Source: Desulfuromonadales bacterium (GTDB lineage Bacteria > Desulfobacterota > Desulfuromonadia > Geobacterales > Pseudopelobacteraceae). From it: a stretch of DNA of 15,838 nucleotides. Position numbers and translations under genes: made by a program. The notes beneath the pieces are model-generated. The model was not told the DNA's origin. It ran no database searches and saw nothing but the letters and a program-made list of their open reading frames with translations. This document shows positions 6,298 to 13,083 of this stretch, in pieces. How positions within the stretch are numbered: position 1 is the first letter of the stretch; each line of letters opens with the position of its first letter. The stretch covers positions 1 to 15,838 of the forward strand of contig JAATGX010000044.1 of assembly GCA_015688915.1 (NCBI GenBank). The letters run 5' to 3'.

Positions 6298-8445
6298 TTA
6301 TTTCAATTCTTTAAGGTGGAAAAGGCGGTGTTTGTCGACGTATGTGGCAAAACCATCCGGCACAACAAACGTAGTGGCATCTGATTCGATGATGGCCGGG
6401 CCGGTGATCTCGTTACCCGGCCTGAGCGCTTCCATCTTCCAGAGCTTGGCATCGACCCACTTCTTGTGCCGGTAGAATTTACGGGTGCCCAGGAATGCGT
6501 CTTTCGGTGGGGTGGGACCCTCAATGGGATCTTCGGGAAGGGCCGGTTTCTGCACCGGAACGAGACCACGCATGATCGCACCGGTCACCGAGAAGCCGAG
6601 TTCGGGCGAACGCGCCGAGCTGGCATATACCCGCGCATAGGTTTCTTCGTAGGCCTCCACGATACGATCCCAATCCTTGGTGGCAGCCGCACTGGTGATT
6701 GGCGAGGTGATCTCCAGATCGTTCAACTGCCCCATGTACTGCATACGGAAGCCGGGCTGCAAGATCACATCCTCACGTTTGAAGCCGTTTATTGCAAATT
6801 CCTCCACGACCTTGCTCGTGAGTTCCTCCCAGGCAGCCTGGAGGGTTTTGCAGGCCGCCACCTTTTCGGCATCGCTACCGTTTTGAGGTACCGCAATATC
6901 CACACTCTTGTCATAGCGATACTCAAAATCGGCGCAAGCACAGCCGAAGGCCGAAAAACCTGCCGCCCAGGCCGGTACGATGACGTCCTTGAAGCCGGCT
7001 CCTTCGGTGTAGCCGTAGGTGTGCACGGGACCCGCCCCACCGTAGGAGAAACATACGAAGTCAGCCGGGCTGTACCCTTTGGCGCTGATATTGGCGCGCA
7101 GATAGTCACGCAATTGCTGATCCAGCAACTCGATGACACCGGCTGCCGCATCCTCGACAGGGAGTCCCAGCGGGTCGGCAATCTGCGCCTTGATATGCTG
7201 CCGCGCCCGTTCGACGTTCAGCTTGATCGCACCGCCCAGGAAGTTGTCCGGGTTAAGGTAGCCAAGCACCACATGACAGTCTGACACGCTCACCGTGTCG
7301 ATGCCGCTTTCCGGCCAGCAGGTTCCGACGCGGTAACCCGCGCTATCGGGCCCCAGTTTGATGCCGCCACTGTAGGGATCGATGCGCACGAAGCTGCCGG
7401 CGCCGGCACCCACCGAGTCCATCGCTACCAGCGGCAGCGAAAGGACCAGCCGGGCCATGTCAGGATCGGAGATAATGGAGAAGTTGCCCTTGGTGATCAG
7501 CGCCATGTCGAAGGAAGTGCCACCGATATCCGAGCAGGCGATGTTCTCGTAGCCCAGTACCTCGGCGAGCAGCTTCGAGCCGATCACTCCGCCGATCGGA
7601 CCGGAGACGATGGTGCGCGACAGCTCTTTGGCCTTCCACGAGATGGTACCGCCGTGGGTAGCCATCACCCGCAGGTCGAACTTGGCGCCATGCTGTTTGA
7701 AGCGGTCGCTCACTTTGTGGAGTGTCTTGCGTGATGGTTCCGCGGCATAGGCTTCCAAAATGGTGGTATTCATCCGGTGGCTTTCCTTACGGGAAGGGTA
7801 ATAATCCACCGAAGCGAACACCGGGATATCGACTCCCATCTTTTTCAACTCGTAGAGGCAAACATCACGGGCCCGCATTTCGTTCGCTTCGTTCTTGTGG
7901 GATTGGAGAAGGCAGATCACGATTGCTTTTGCGCCGGCTTCCACCAGCTCACGTGTAGCCTGGCGGACATCATTTTCCCTCAGCGGGATGACGACCGTGC
8001 CCTGCACATCGGTTCGCTCAATCACTCCACGGGTTCGTGCCAACGGCACGATCGGTTCGTCGTAGCGATGCGTGTTGAGATGGATGCGATCCTCCAGTGC
8101 ATAGCCAAGGTAGCTCTGAAGCGCACGGCCCATGGAATGCACCTGCTCGAAACCCTTGTTGCAGATCAGGCCAACATCCAGCCCCTTCCTCTGCACCACC
8201 CGGTTCAGCATGGCGGTGCCGGAATAGACGCAGGTCACCAGTTCCGGATAAATCTGATCCACGCTCCGTCCCCAGTGCGCAAGGGCATCCTCCGACGAAT
8301 TGAAGATGGCGAGTGATTCGTCCTCCGGATTGCTTTGCGCCTTGCCGACGACGAATCTTCCGTCTTTGCGCACGAAAAACGTATCGGTCATCGTGCCCCC
8401 GGCATCAATACCCAATACCTGTACTGGCGAGTTTTGAACTTCCAT
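6298..8445 (-). CDS. acxA: Acetone carboxylase beta subunit (hydantoinase A/HyuA family, ATP-binding)
   Basis: A 715-residue HyuA-family ASKHA-fold ATPase. In acetone carboxylase this subunit uses ATP to phosphorylate acetone and bicarbonate, ending in AMP. The phosphate-1 loop is GIDAGGTMTD at residues 12-21 and the phosphate-2 loop is DIGGTSFD at 306-313. The adenosine-side motif FSYGGAGPVHTYGY lies further on, near residue 460. The length agrees with the ~78 kDa beta subunit. It is the first gene of the acetone operon, with an AAGGAG ribosome site before the ATG and a 5' leader of about 166 bases from the predicted sigma-54 start. The stop codon lies within the acxB ribosome site. No frameshift or stop is seen. 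Confidence 0.95.
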   Translation of the reverse strand: MEVQNSPVQVLGIDAGGTMTDTFFVRKDGRFVVGKAQSNPEDESLAIFNSSEDALAHWGRSVDQIYPELVTCVYSGTAMLNRVVQRKGLDVGLICNKGFEQVHSMGRALQSYLGYALEDRIHLNTHRYDEPIVPLARTRGVIERTDVQGTVVIPLRENDVRQATRELVEAGAKAIVICLLQSHKNEANEMRARDVCLYELKKMGVDIPVFASVDYYPSRKESHRMNTTILEAYAAEPSRKTLHKVSDRFKQHGAKFDLRVMATHGGTISWKAKELSRTIVSGPIGGVIGSKLLAEVLGYENIACSDIGGTSFDMALITKGNFSIISDPDMARLVLSLPLVAMDSVGAGAGSFVRIDPYSGGIKLGPDSAGYRVGTCWPESGIDTVSVSDCHVVLGYLNPDNFLGGAIKLNVERARQHIKAQIADPLGLPVEDAAAGVIELLDQQLRDYLRANISAKGYSPADFVCFSYGGAGPVHTYGYTEGAGFKDVIVPAWAAGFSAFGCACADFEYRYDKSVDIAVPQNGSDAEKVAACKTLQAAWEELTSKVVEEFAINGFKREDVILQPGFRMQYMGQLNDLEITSPITSAAATKDWDRIVEAYEETYARVYASSARSPELGFSVTGAIMRGLVPVQKPALPEDPIEGPTPPKDAFLGTRKFYRHKKWVDAKLWKMEALRPGNEITGPAIIESDATTFVVPDGFATYVDKHRLFHLKELK

Positions 8446-8506
8446 AAAATATCTCCTTGTGTGGGTGATGTGTTTCCATCGGTAACCGGTAATTTCAAGC
8501 GATTAT

Positions 8507-8530
8507 CTATAAATGAGCAGCTTTTCTCAT
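8507..8530 (-). other. Candidate 7-codon leader ORF in the acxA 5' leader
   Basis: The peptide MRKAAHL is followed by TAG. The ATG lies four to five bases after GAGGGGGT, which could act as a Shine-Dalgarno. It falls between the predicted sigma-54 start (about 8611) and acxA. There is no run of one amino acid to suggest classical attenuation, so chance is quite possible. Confidence 0.2.
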
Positions 8531-8622
8531 AGCACCCCCTCGGTAAAATTTGGTCTGCGACAGGCTACTCGTAAACCTCGGAATTAATACAAATTGCGTT
8601 TTATATTTTTTGAAGCATTAAG

Positions 8623-8637
8623 GCACAAACTGTGCCA
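8623..8637 (-). promoter_or_regulatory. Sigma-54 (-24/-12) promoter of the acetone operon
   Basis: On the minus strand, TGGCACAGTTTGTGC matches the consensus TGGCACG-N4-TTGC, with the invariant GG and GC correctly spaced; -12 reads GTGC in place of TTGC. Transcription would start near 8611, giving a leader of about 166 bases to acxA. The core is a perfect inverted repeat, GGCACA-AAC-TGTGCC (8622-8636), so the plus strand carries almost the same element. The divergent AcxR-type activator and upstream sites support the call. Confidence 0.7.
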
Positions 8638-8676
8638 TTGAGTGATCGTTTGATTTATTGAGGTAATTTATGGCTA

Positions 8677-8689
8677 TAATATATTGATA
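8677..8689 (-). promoter_or_regulatory. IHF-binding consensus between enhancer and -24/-12 promoter
   Basis: On the minus strand, TATCAATATATTA agrees at every defined position with WATCAA-N4-TTR. It lies 40 bp upstream of the acxA -24 element and about 60 bp from the nearest enhancer-like repeat. That is the usual place for DNA bending in sigma-54 systems. The region is AT-rich, so a chance match is possible. Confidence 0.5.
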
Positions 8690-8750
8690 TTATTTATTAT
8701 TTATGATCTGTCATTTAAAGTGGCAGTCATTGTATATTTAACGATGTTTT

Positions 8751-8796
8751 ATCTCAGTAATGAGATCGCTTCTGCCTCAATTCTGAGATGGTCTCA
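8751..8796. promoter_or_regulatory. Putative activator-binding sites (UAS): two inverted repeats with ATCTCA/TGAGAT half-sites
   Basis: ATCTCA-GTAA-TGAGAT (8751-8766) is a perfect 6-bp inverted repeat, and TGAGA-TGG-TCTCA (8784-8796) is a perfect 5-bp one with the same half-site sequence. They lie about 140-185 bp upstream of the predicted acxA start, a normal enhancer distance for a bacterial enhancer-binding protein. Further half-sites occur at 9023-9028 and 9129-9134 around the regulator promoter. Assignment to the AcxR-like protein is inferred. Confidence 0.5.
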
Positions 8797-8852
8797 ACTC
8801 TAAGACAGCACAAGGGTTGTGTAGCTGATCCGTAGATTTGGAGACACCACGG

Positions 8853-8867
8853 GAAAGCTACGCTTTC
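8853..8867. repeat. Inverted repeat with competing outer pairing
   Basis: GAAAGC-TAC-GCTTTC is a perfect 6-bp inverted repeat with a 3-base spacer. CTACG at 8858-8862 can alternatively pair with CGTAG at 8831-8835, and GCTAC at 8857-8861 with GTAGC at 8821-8825, so two mutually exclusive hairpins are possible. No T-run follows. It lies upstream of both predicted promoters and would not be in either transcript, so a protein site is as likely as an RNA fold. Confidence 0.35.
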
Positions 8868-9032
8868 GTTGGCAGGGAGCTGTAGTGGGAAGGGGATAGA
8901 TTTGATGGCAAGGCAGCGCCCATGGCTGCACACTCAGGAGCGAAAAATCACTGCGATTCGTTCATGAACTTTTGGAATGGCGGCTGGATTCCGTCTAACC
9001 CAAAAGTGCTTGATCAGAGCGGTGAGATATAA

Positions 9033-9048
9033 TTGGCACGACGTTTGT
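9033..9048 (+). promoter_or_regulatory. Sigma-54 (-24/-12) promoter facing the regulator gene
   Basis: TTGGCACG-ACGT-TTGT matches the -24/-12 consensus TTGGCACG-N4-TTGC at all but the last base. It would start transcription near 9060 and give a leader of about 130 bases before the ATG at 9192. A TGAGAT half-site sits five bases upstream, which suggests the activator may control its own gene. Confidence 0.6.
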
Positions 9049-9191
9049 TTATAGTTTTAGATGGAATTGCATTTGTCGTAATTTATGTGATAACGTCGAT
9101 AATTATAAATATAAACATTGTTTTATCAATCTCACAATAAACGAGCTATGTTTTAAATAGTTGCCAGCAGCGGTGTAGATGGAGGCATAAA

Positions 9192-10796
9192 ATGACTCTC
9201 ATGAACCCATACGTCATGTACCCGAAAGATCGCCGCAAAATTCATAAACTTCGGGATAAATTTGAAATCGGATATGTCGATGTCGAACAACTGAATCCGT
9301 ATGAAAAAACACTCATCAGTGACTGGATGCGTTGCAAAGATATCGGTGTTGATCCTGACATGCGTAAGGGGATAATCCTTTCCGCAGATGAATTCACGAT
9401 TTCACTTGCACATAGCCGTTCCCTCATCGATAAATCCGAGCCGATTCTGCGCAAAGTTTCGAATCTTCTTGCCGGTGTCCCGGGCATCCTCTTGCTCACC
9501 GACAATAATGGAATCATTCTTTCCATCATAGGCGACCCGTCCGTGCGCTTGCGGGCGGCCGAAGATTCCGGGCTGGTTGAGGGGGCGTGCTGGCGAGAGT
9601 CCTTTGTGGGGACGAACGGCATAGGAACTGCCATAACCCAAAAAGAGTCAGTCCACGTTTTCTCCAACGAACACTTCTGCAAAGGTTGGCACCAATGGTC
9701 ATGCGCGGCGACACCAATTATGAACCCCTTTACCGATGAAATTCTGGGAGTCATCGACTTTACAACCTTTGACAAGGACTACCGGGAGGATGCTCTGGGG
9801 CTGACCTATTCAATTTCAGGCCACATCAAGGCTGAACTGAGCCTGCAATTGGAATTGGAACGCATGCAATTAATCCATAGCTACTCCGATTATTCATCCC
9901 GTTATCCGTCCGATGGTATCGTAGTTCTGGATCAAATGGGCCGTGTCGTCAGAAGCAGTCCGGGAATCGATCCGAGCGAATGGGATCTGTCTCTGAAAAG
10001 CAGGACCGAGAAAGAAAATCCAAAAAAGTTGCAAATGGTCTATTTGCCCGGTACGGAACGGGAAATAGGTTCACTCCTGGTGGTGCAGCGCAAAACTTCC
10101 ATTGCCGTTTCACCATCAGCAGAACCGGTACAGATACATTCTGCTGCCACATTTGGCGAGTTCATCACAGCCAATGAGAATCTCAAACGTATCATGCAGC
10201 GGGTAAACAAAGTCACCACCTCGGATATCAACGTGTTGTTGATCGGCGAGACAGGAACCGGCAAGGAGATCATTGCCAACTACATTCATACACACAGCAA
10301 GCGCAGTTCTGGTCCTTTTGTAGCGGTCAATTGCGGGGCGATCAGCAAGGAACTTTTCGAAAGCAAGTTTTTCGGATATGAACGCGGGGCATTTACAGGG
10401 GCAGATCCTAGAGGGAGGAAAGGGGTTTTTGAGTGTGCCGGCGGTGGTACGCTTTTCCTGGATGAGGTCGGAGAGATGCCATTGGATATCCAGGCGGCTC
10501 TCTTACGGGTACTGGAGACGGGACGCTTCAACCGTATCGGTTCGGAAAAGGAGATTGCCACGAACTGCCGGATTGTCGCCGCAACAAACCGCTCGTTTTC
10601 GGATGAGATTGAGCGAGGTACCTTCAGGGCCGACCTGTACTACAGGCTTGGAGTGGCAGAATTTGACATTCCCCCCTTGAGGGAACGCCCTGAAGATATA
10701 CCGGTTCTCATCCAACGCACCATGGTGTCATTATGCCTGAAGCACGACATGACTCCCGTGCCCATAGCGCCGGAGGCAATGGAACTCCTCAGTTGA
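9192..10796 (+). CDS. acxR: AcxR/AcoR-type sigma-54 activator, N-terminal 534 residues up to an in-frame TGA
   Basis: A sigma-54-dependent enhancer-binding protein, presumed activator of the acetone operon. A GAF-like sensor region spans about residues 85-215 (LLAGVPGILLLTD, GTNGIGTAI). The AAA+ domain begins near 320. It has Walker A GETGTGKE (352-359), the sigma-54-contacting GAFTGA loop (399-404), Walker B GGTLFLDEVGE (418-428) and the arginine-finger region FRADLYYRLG (478-487). GGAGG lies seven bases before the ATG. Reading stops at a TGA (10794-10796), after MELLS and just before YGWPGN, where homologues carry the continuous motif Y-x-WPGN-x-RE. The frame then continues without shift through the DNA-binding domain to 11150, for an expected full length of about 651. 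As encoded, the product lacks the end of its AAA+ domain and all of its HTH, and is probably inactive. A C-to-T change (CGA, Arg) would explain it. The gene is divergent from acxA. Its GC is low (25 of 60 in 9301-9360) beside acxAB. AcxR is named by context. Confidence 0.85.
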   Translation: MTLMNPYVMYPKDRRKIHKLRDKFEIGYVDVEQLNPYEKTLISDWMRCKDIGVDPDMRKGIILSADEFTISLAHSRSLIDKSEPILRKVSNLLAGVPGILLLTDNNGIILSIIGDPSVRLRAAEDSGLVEGACWRESFVGTNGIGTAITQKESVHVFSNEHFCKGWHQWSCAATPIMNPFTDEILGVIDFTTFDKDYREDALGLTYSISGHIKAELSLQLELERMQLIHSYSDYSSRYPSDGIVVLDQMGRVVRSSPGIDPSEWDLSLKSRTEKENPKKLQMVYLPGTEREIGSLLVVQRKTSIAVSPSAEPVQIHSAATFGEFITANENLKRIMQRVNKVTTSDINVLLIGETGTGKEIIANYIHTHSKRSSGPFVAVNCGAISKELFESKFFGYERGAFTGADPRGRKGVFECAGGGTLFLDEVGEMPLDIQAALLRVLETGRFNRIGSEKEIATNCRIVAATNRSFSDEIERGTFRADLYYRLGVAEFDIPPLRERPEDIPVLIQRTMVSLCLKHDMTPVPIAPEAMELLS

Positions 10797-11150
10797 TATG
10801 GCTGGCCAGGGAATGGTCGTGAGGTCAGAAATGTCATCGAATCGGCCATGATTTGCGGCGGTGATTCCATTTCCGTCCAGGACCTGCCCATGAATATTAA
10901 ATATTCGCAGAAATTGCCGCAAGATGCCTCCGTAAATGGTAAGCACCTGAGTGCGGCTCAAGACAGAAGCCCCGACTCTACCGACTACAGGATAAATACC
11001 AACATCTCAAATCGCGAGGTACAACTGATCATAACAACTCTGGAAAAGTATAAGGATATAGCTATCGCCTGTAGGGCACTCGGCGTTTCCAGGGCTACTT
11101 TTTACCGAAAATGCAAGGCCCATGGGATAACAGCAAGTGACTATATCTAA
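10797..11150 (+). pseudogene. C-terminal remainder of the acxR-type regulator (AAA+ end and Fis-type HTH) beyond the TGA
   Basis: Same frame as the upstream gene, with only one TGA between them. It opens with YGWPGNGREVRNVIESAM, the conserved end of a sigma-54 activator AAA+ domain. The usual Val of WPGNVREL is Gly here, a second deviation in the motif. After a variable linker, the last ~45 residues form a Fis/HTH_8 domain with the recognition part ALGVSRATFYRKCKAHGI. The first in-frame ATG is at 10848, but it has no ribosome site, so independent translation is doubtful. The frame is otherwise well kept to a TAA at 11148-11150. This suggests a recent mutation or a base-call error. Confidence 0.75.
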
Positions 11151-11260
11151 ACCGAAACTCAGATCGTTCAAAATATCGGGCAAAAGAATAGCCCCTTCCT
11201 GCGAAAGGAGCCTCGTCCAACAACCACTCAAATATGAAATATGGTTATATTATTTGAACC

Positions 11261-11293
11261 GGGCGGCAGGTACGAACCCCGCCCTTTTTATTT
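11261..11293 (+). terminator. Intrinsic terminator-like hairpin after the regulator gene
   Basis: GGGCGG (11261-11266) pairs with CCGCCC (11279-11284) around a 12-base loop that can add two more pairs. TTTTTATTT follows directly on the plus strand. It ends regulator transcription about 110-140 bases past its stop and overlaps the end of the convergent pit gene. On the minus strand no T-run follows, so it works best for the plus strand. Confidence 0.6.
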
Positions 11294-12289
11294 CCCCAAA
11301 ATCGGGTTGAGCACCTGGTAGGTCAGGTAGGCCACCAGGGCCGAGGCCGGGATGGTCAGTACCCAGGCAACCAGAATGCGCTGCGCCACCTTCCAGTTGA
11401 CGGCGGTGAGCCGCTTGGAAAGGCCGACCCCCAGGATGGTCGAGGTGATGACGTGGGTGGTGCTGGTGGGCATGCCGAAGGCCGAGGCGCCCAGGATGAC
11501 GCCGGCCGAGGCGGTCTCCACGCAGAACCCGTGCACCGGCTGAAGCTTGACGAAGTCGCGCCCCACGGTCTTGATGATACGCCAGCCGCCGGCCGCTGTT
11601 CCGAATGCCATGGCAGTGGCGCAGGCCACCATCACCTCCCAGGGAACGGCAAAGGTTTTGAGAAACCCGTAACTGACCAGCGCCAGGGTGATCACCCCCA
11701 TGGACTTCTGGGCGTCGGCCGTGCCGTGAGAGAAGGCCATCAGCGCCGCCGAGGCGACCTGCATCCGGCGGAAATTCTTGTTGAGCCCGCCCGGCGCGCT
11801 GTTGCGAAACACCCGGTAGAGGATCAGCATGAAGATGAAACCAACGGCCGTACCCACGATCGGGGAGAGCACCAGCGCCAGTATGATGTTTTTGAGTCCC
11901 GCCCACTTGAGGGCGCTGACGCCGGCATGGGCGAACACCGCCCCCATGATGCCCCCGATGATGGCGTGGGAGGAGGAGGAGGGGAGGCCATAGTACCAGG
12001 TGACCAGATCCCAGATGATGGCCCCGACGATACCGGCCAGCACCACCATCTGGGTCACGTTGGCGCCGTCCACGATCCCCTTGCCGATGGTCGAAGCCAC
12101 CTTGGTGGAGATCATGGCGCCGGCGAAGTTGAGCACGGCGGCCATGAAGATGGCGGCCTTGACCGACAGGGCCCGCGTGGAAACACAGGTGGCAATGGCA
12201 TTGGCCGTATCGTGGAAACCGTTGATATAGTCGAACAGGAGCGCCGCCAGGATCACCAGGCAGAGCATTACCAATGCGGCATCAAGCAT
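11288..12289 (-). CDS. pit: PiT-family inorganic phosphate transporter
   Basis: A 333-residue integral membrane protein that imports phosphate, probably as a metal-phosphate or with a cation, across the inner membrane. The PiT repeats are clear. The N-terminal signature is NGFHDTANAIAT at residues 23-34 and the first loop motif is GLPSSSSHAIIG at 101-112. Then come SHGTADAQKSMG at 187-198 and, in the second repeat, GMPTSTTHVITS at 272-283. Many hydrophobic segments alternate along the whole length. It lies in the short bacterial PiT class (about 330-340 residues), without the long central insert of PitA. The ATG overlaps the upstream DUF47 stop by 8 bases, so translation is coupled. The specificity for phosphate over sulfate is by family and by its DUF47 partner. 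Confidence 0.92.
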   Translation of the reverse strand: MLDAALVMLCLVILAALLFDYINGFHDTANAIATCVSTRALSVKAAIFMAAVLNFAGAMISTKVASTIGKGIVDGANVTQMVVLAGIVGAIIWDLVTWYYGLPSSSSHAIIGGIMGAVFAHAGVSALKWAGLKNIILALVLSPIVGTAVGFIFMLILYRVFRNSAPGGLNKNFRRMQVASAALMAFSHGTADAQKSMGVITLALVSYGFLKTFAVPWEVMVACATAMAFGTAAGGWRIIKTVGRDFVKLQPVHGFCVETASAGVILGASAFGMPTSTTHVITSTILGVGLSKRLTAVNWKVAQRILVAWVLTIPASALVAYLTYQVLNPILGK

Positions 12290-12902
12290 TCTTCACTACC
12301 ACGCTTTCCAAAATGTTGGCCGCGTCCTCGCACTTGTCGGTGGCTTTCTCCAGGGTCTCGAAGATCTCCTTCCACTTGATCAACTGGATCGGGTCCTTTT
12401 CCTCGTCGAACAGGCGACTGATGGCCTCGCGCGAAACCCGGTCCGCCTCGTTCTCCAGGGCGTTGATCTCGACACAGGCCTCGAAGATCTTCTCGTTGGA
12501 CTTCTTGCCCAGCATGGCGACCGCCTTGTCCACCGCGTGGCAGGACTGGAGGATGATGAAGCCGAGGGATTTCGCCTCGGGCGGGATGGACTCGACGTTG
12601 TACATGATCACGCGCTGCGACGAGGCGTCGATCAGGTCGAGGATGTCGTCCAGCTTTGATGCCAGGGAGTAGATATCCTCACGGTCAAGCGGCGTGACAA
12701 AGGTCTTGTTGAGTTTCTGGATGATCTGATGGGTGATGGAGTCACCCTTGTGCTCCACATCCTTGATCCGGCGCTGGCTCTCGGCCGGGTTTTCGAAGTT
12801 GTCCAGCATGTCCTTGAGCAGTTGGGCGCCCTCGATGATATTGGTGGTCATCTCCTTGAACAGTTGGAAAAATTTCTCTTCCTTGGGAATCAATCCGAAC
12901 AT
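12282..12902 (-). CDS. DUF47 (PhoU-like) accessory protein of the Pit transporter
   Basis: A 206-residue, all-helical DUF47 family protein, distantly related to PhoU. It has the two PhoU-like acidic metal-binding helices: DVEHKGDSITHQI near residues 48-60 and ALENEADRVSREAI in the second half. No membrane segment is seen, so it should sit in the cytoplasm beside the transporter. Genes of this family are regularly paired with pit, and in some bacteria they act as regulators of low-affinity phosphate uptake. It is first in a two-gene operon. The ATG follows CGGAGG, and it ends with TGA inside the pit start region. That shows TGA is used as a normal stop in this genome. Confidence 0.9.
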   Translation of the reverse strand: MFGLIPKEEKFFQLFKEMTTNIIEGAQLLKDMLDNFENPAESQRRIKDVEHKGDSITHQIIQKLNKTFVTPLDREDIYSLASKLDDILDLIDASSQRVIMYNVESIPPEAKSLGFIILQSCHAVDKAVAMLGKKSNEKIFEACVEINALENEADRVSREAISRLFDEEKDPIQLIKWKEIFETLEKATDKCEDAANILESVVVKNA

Positions 12903-12981
12903 GCATGCCTCCGCGTAGCGCTGTCGTGCATAAAATAAAACCTGCTATTCATAGCACACTTTCGATCGCCTTCCCACACAA

Positions 12982-13010
12982 AAGTCACACAACTGTAACG
13001 AATATGTAAC
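12982..13010. promoter_or_regulatory. Pho-box-like array of three 7-bp units at 11-bp spacing
   Basis: On the plus strand the heptamers AAGTCAC (12982), CTGTAAC (12993) and ATGTAAC (13004) start exactly 11 bp apart. That is the spacing of PhoB direct repeats (CTGTCAT-type units). Read on the minus strand they give TTACA-like units, as in PhoP boxes. The array lies about 80 bp upstream of the DUF47-pit operon and about 75 bp before uppP, so it could serve either direction. The phosphate link favours DUF47-pit. I could not place a good -10 for that side. Confidence 0.5.
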
Positions 13011-13026
13011 CGTATTACCTGTACAG

Positions 13027-13055
13027 TTGCCTTTGACGGCGTCTTGCGGTAATCT
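13027..13055 (+). promoter_or_regulatory. Weak sigma-70-like promoter candidate for uppP
   Basis: TTGCCT (13027-13032) and TAATCT (13050-13055) are 17 bp apart, matching four and three of six consensus positions. Transcription would start near 13062, about 20 bases before the uppP ATG. Spacing is right but both boxes are weak. Confidence 0.25.
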
Positions 13056-13083
13056 GGCCAGCCACACTCACAAGGAGACCGCA

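Larger units (their letters stand above)
8446..9191. other. Divergent AT-rich control region between acxA and the regulator
   Basis: This 746-bp gap holds no convincing gene on either strand. Listed separately below are two -24/-12 promoters, an IHF consensus, clustered ATCTCA/TGAGAT half-sites, a hairpin and a very short leader ORF. The part from 9050 to 9180 is strongly AT-rich with no other clear structure. I saw no transposase remnant, tRNA or riboswitch-like fold. Confidence 0.8.

Noticed and set aside
4999..6384. Long open frame on the plus strand opposite acxB and acxA
   Set aside because: It lies antisense to strongly conserved enzyme genes, has no good ribosome site and shows no domain; it is a by-product of GC-rich codon use.
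10794..10796. Selenocysteine or alternative-code reading of the regulator TGA
   Set aside because: No homologue of this family is known to me with selenocysteine at this site, I saw no convincing SECIS-like hairpin just after it, and TGA ends the DUF47 and PAP2 genes normally.
10848..11150. Independent small DNA-binding protein starting at 10848
   Set aside because: No ribosome site precedes that ATG, and the coding sequence continues upstream in frame to the TGA with conserved AAA+ residues.
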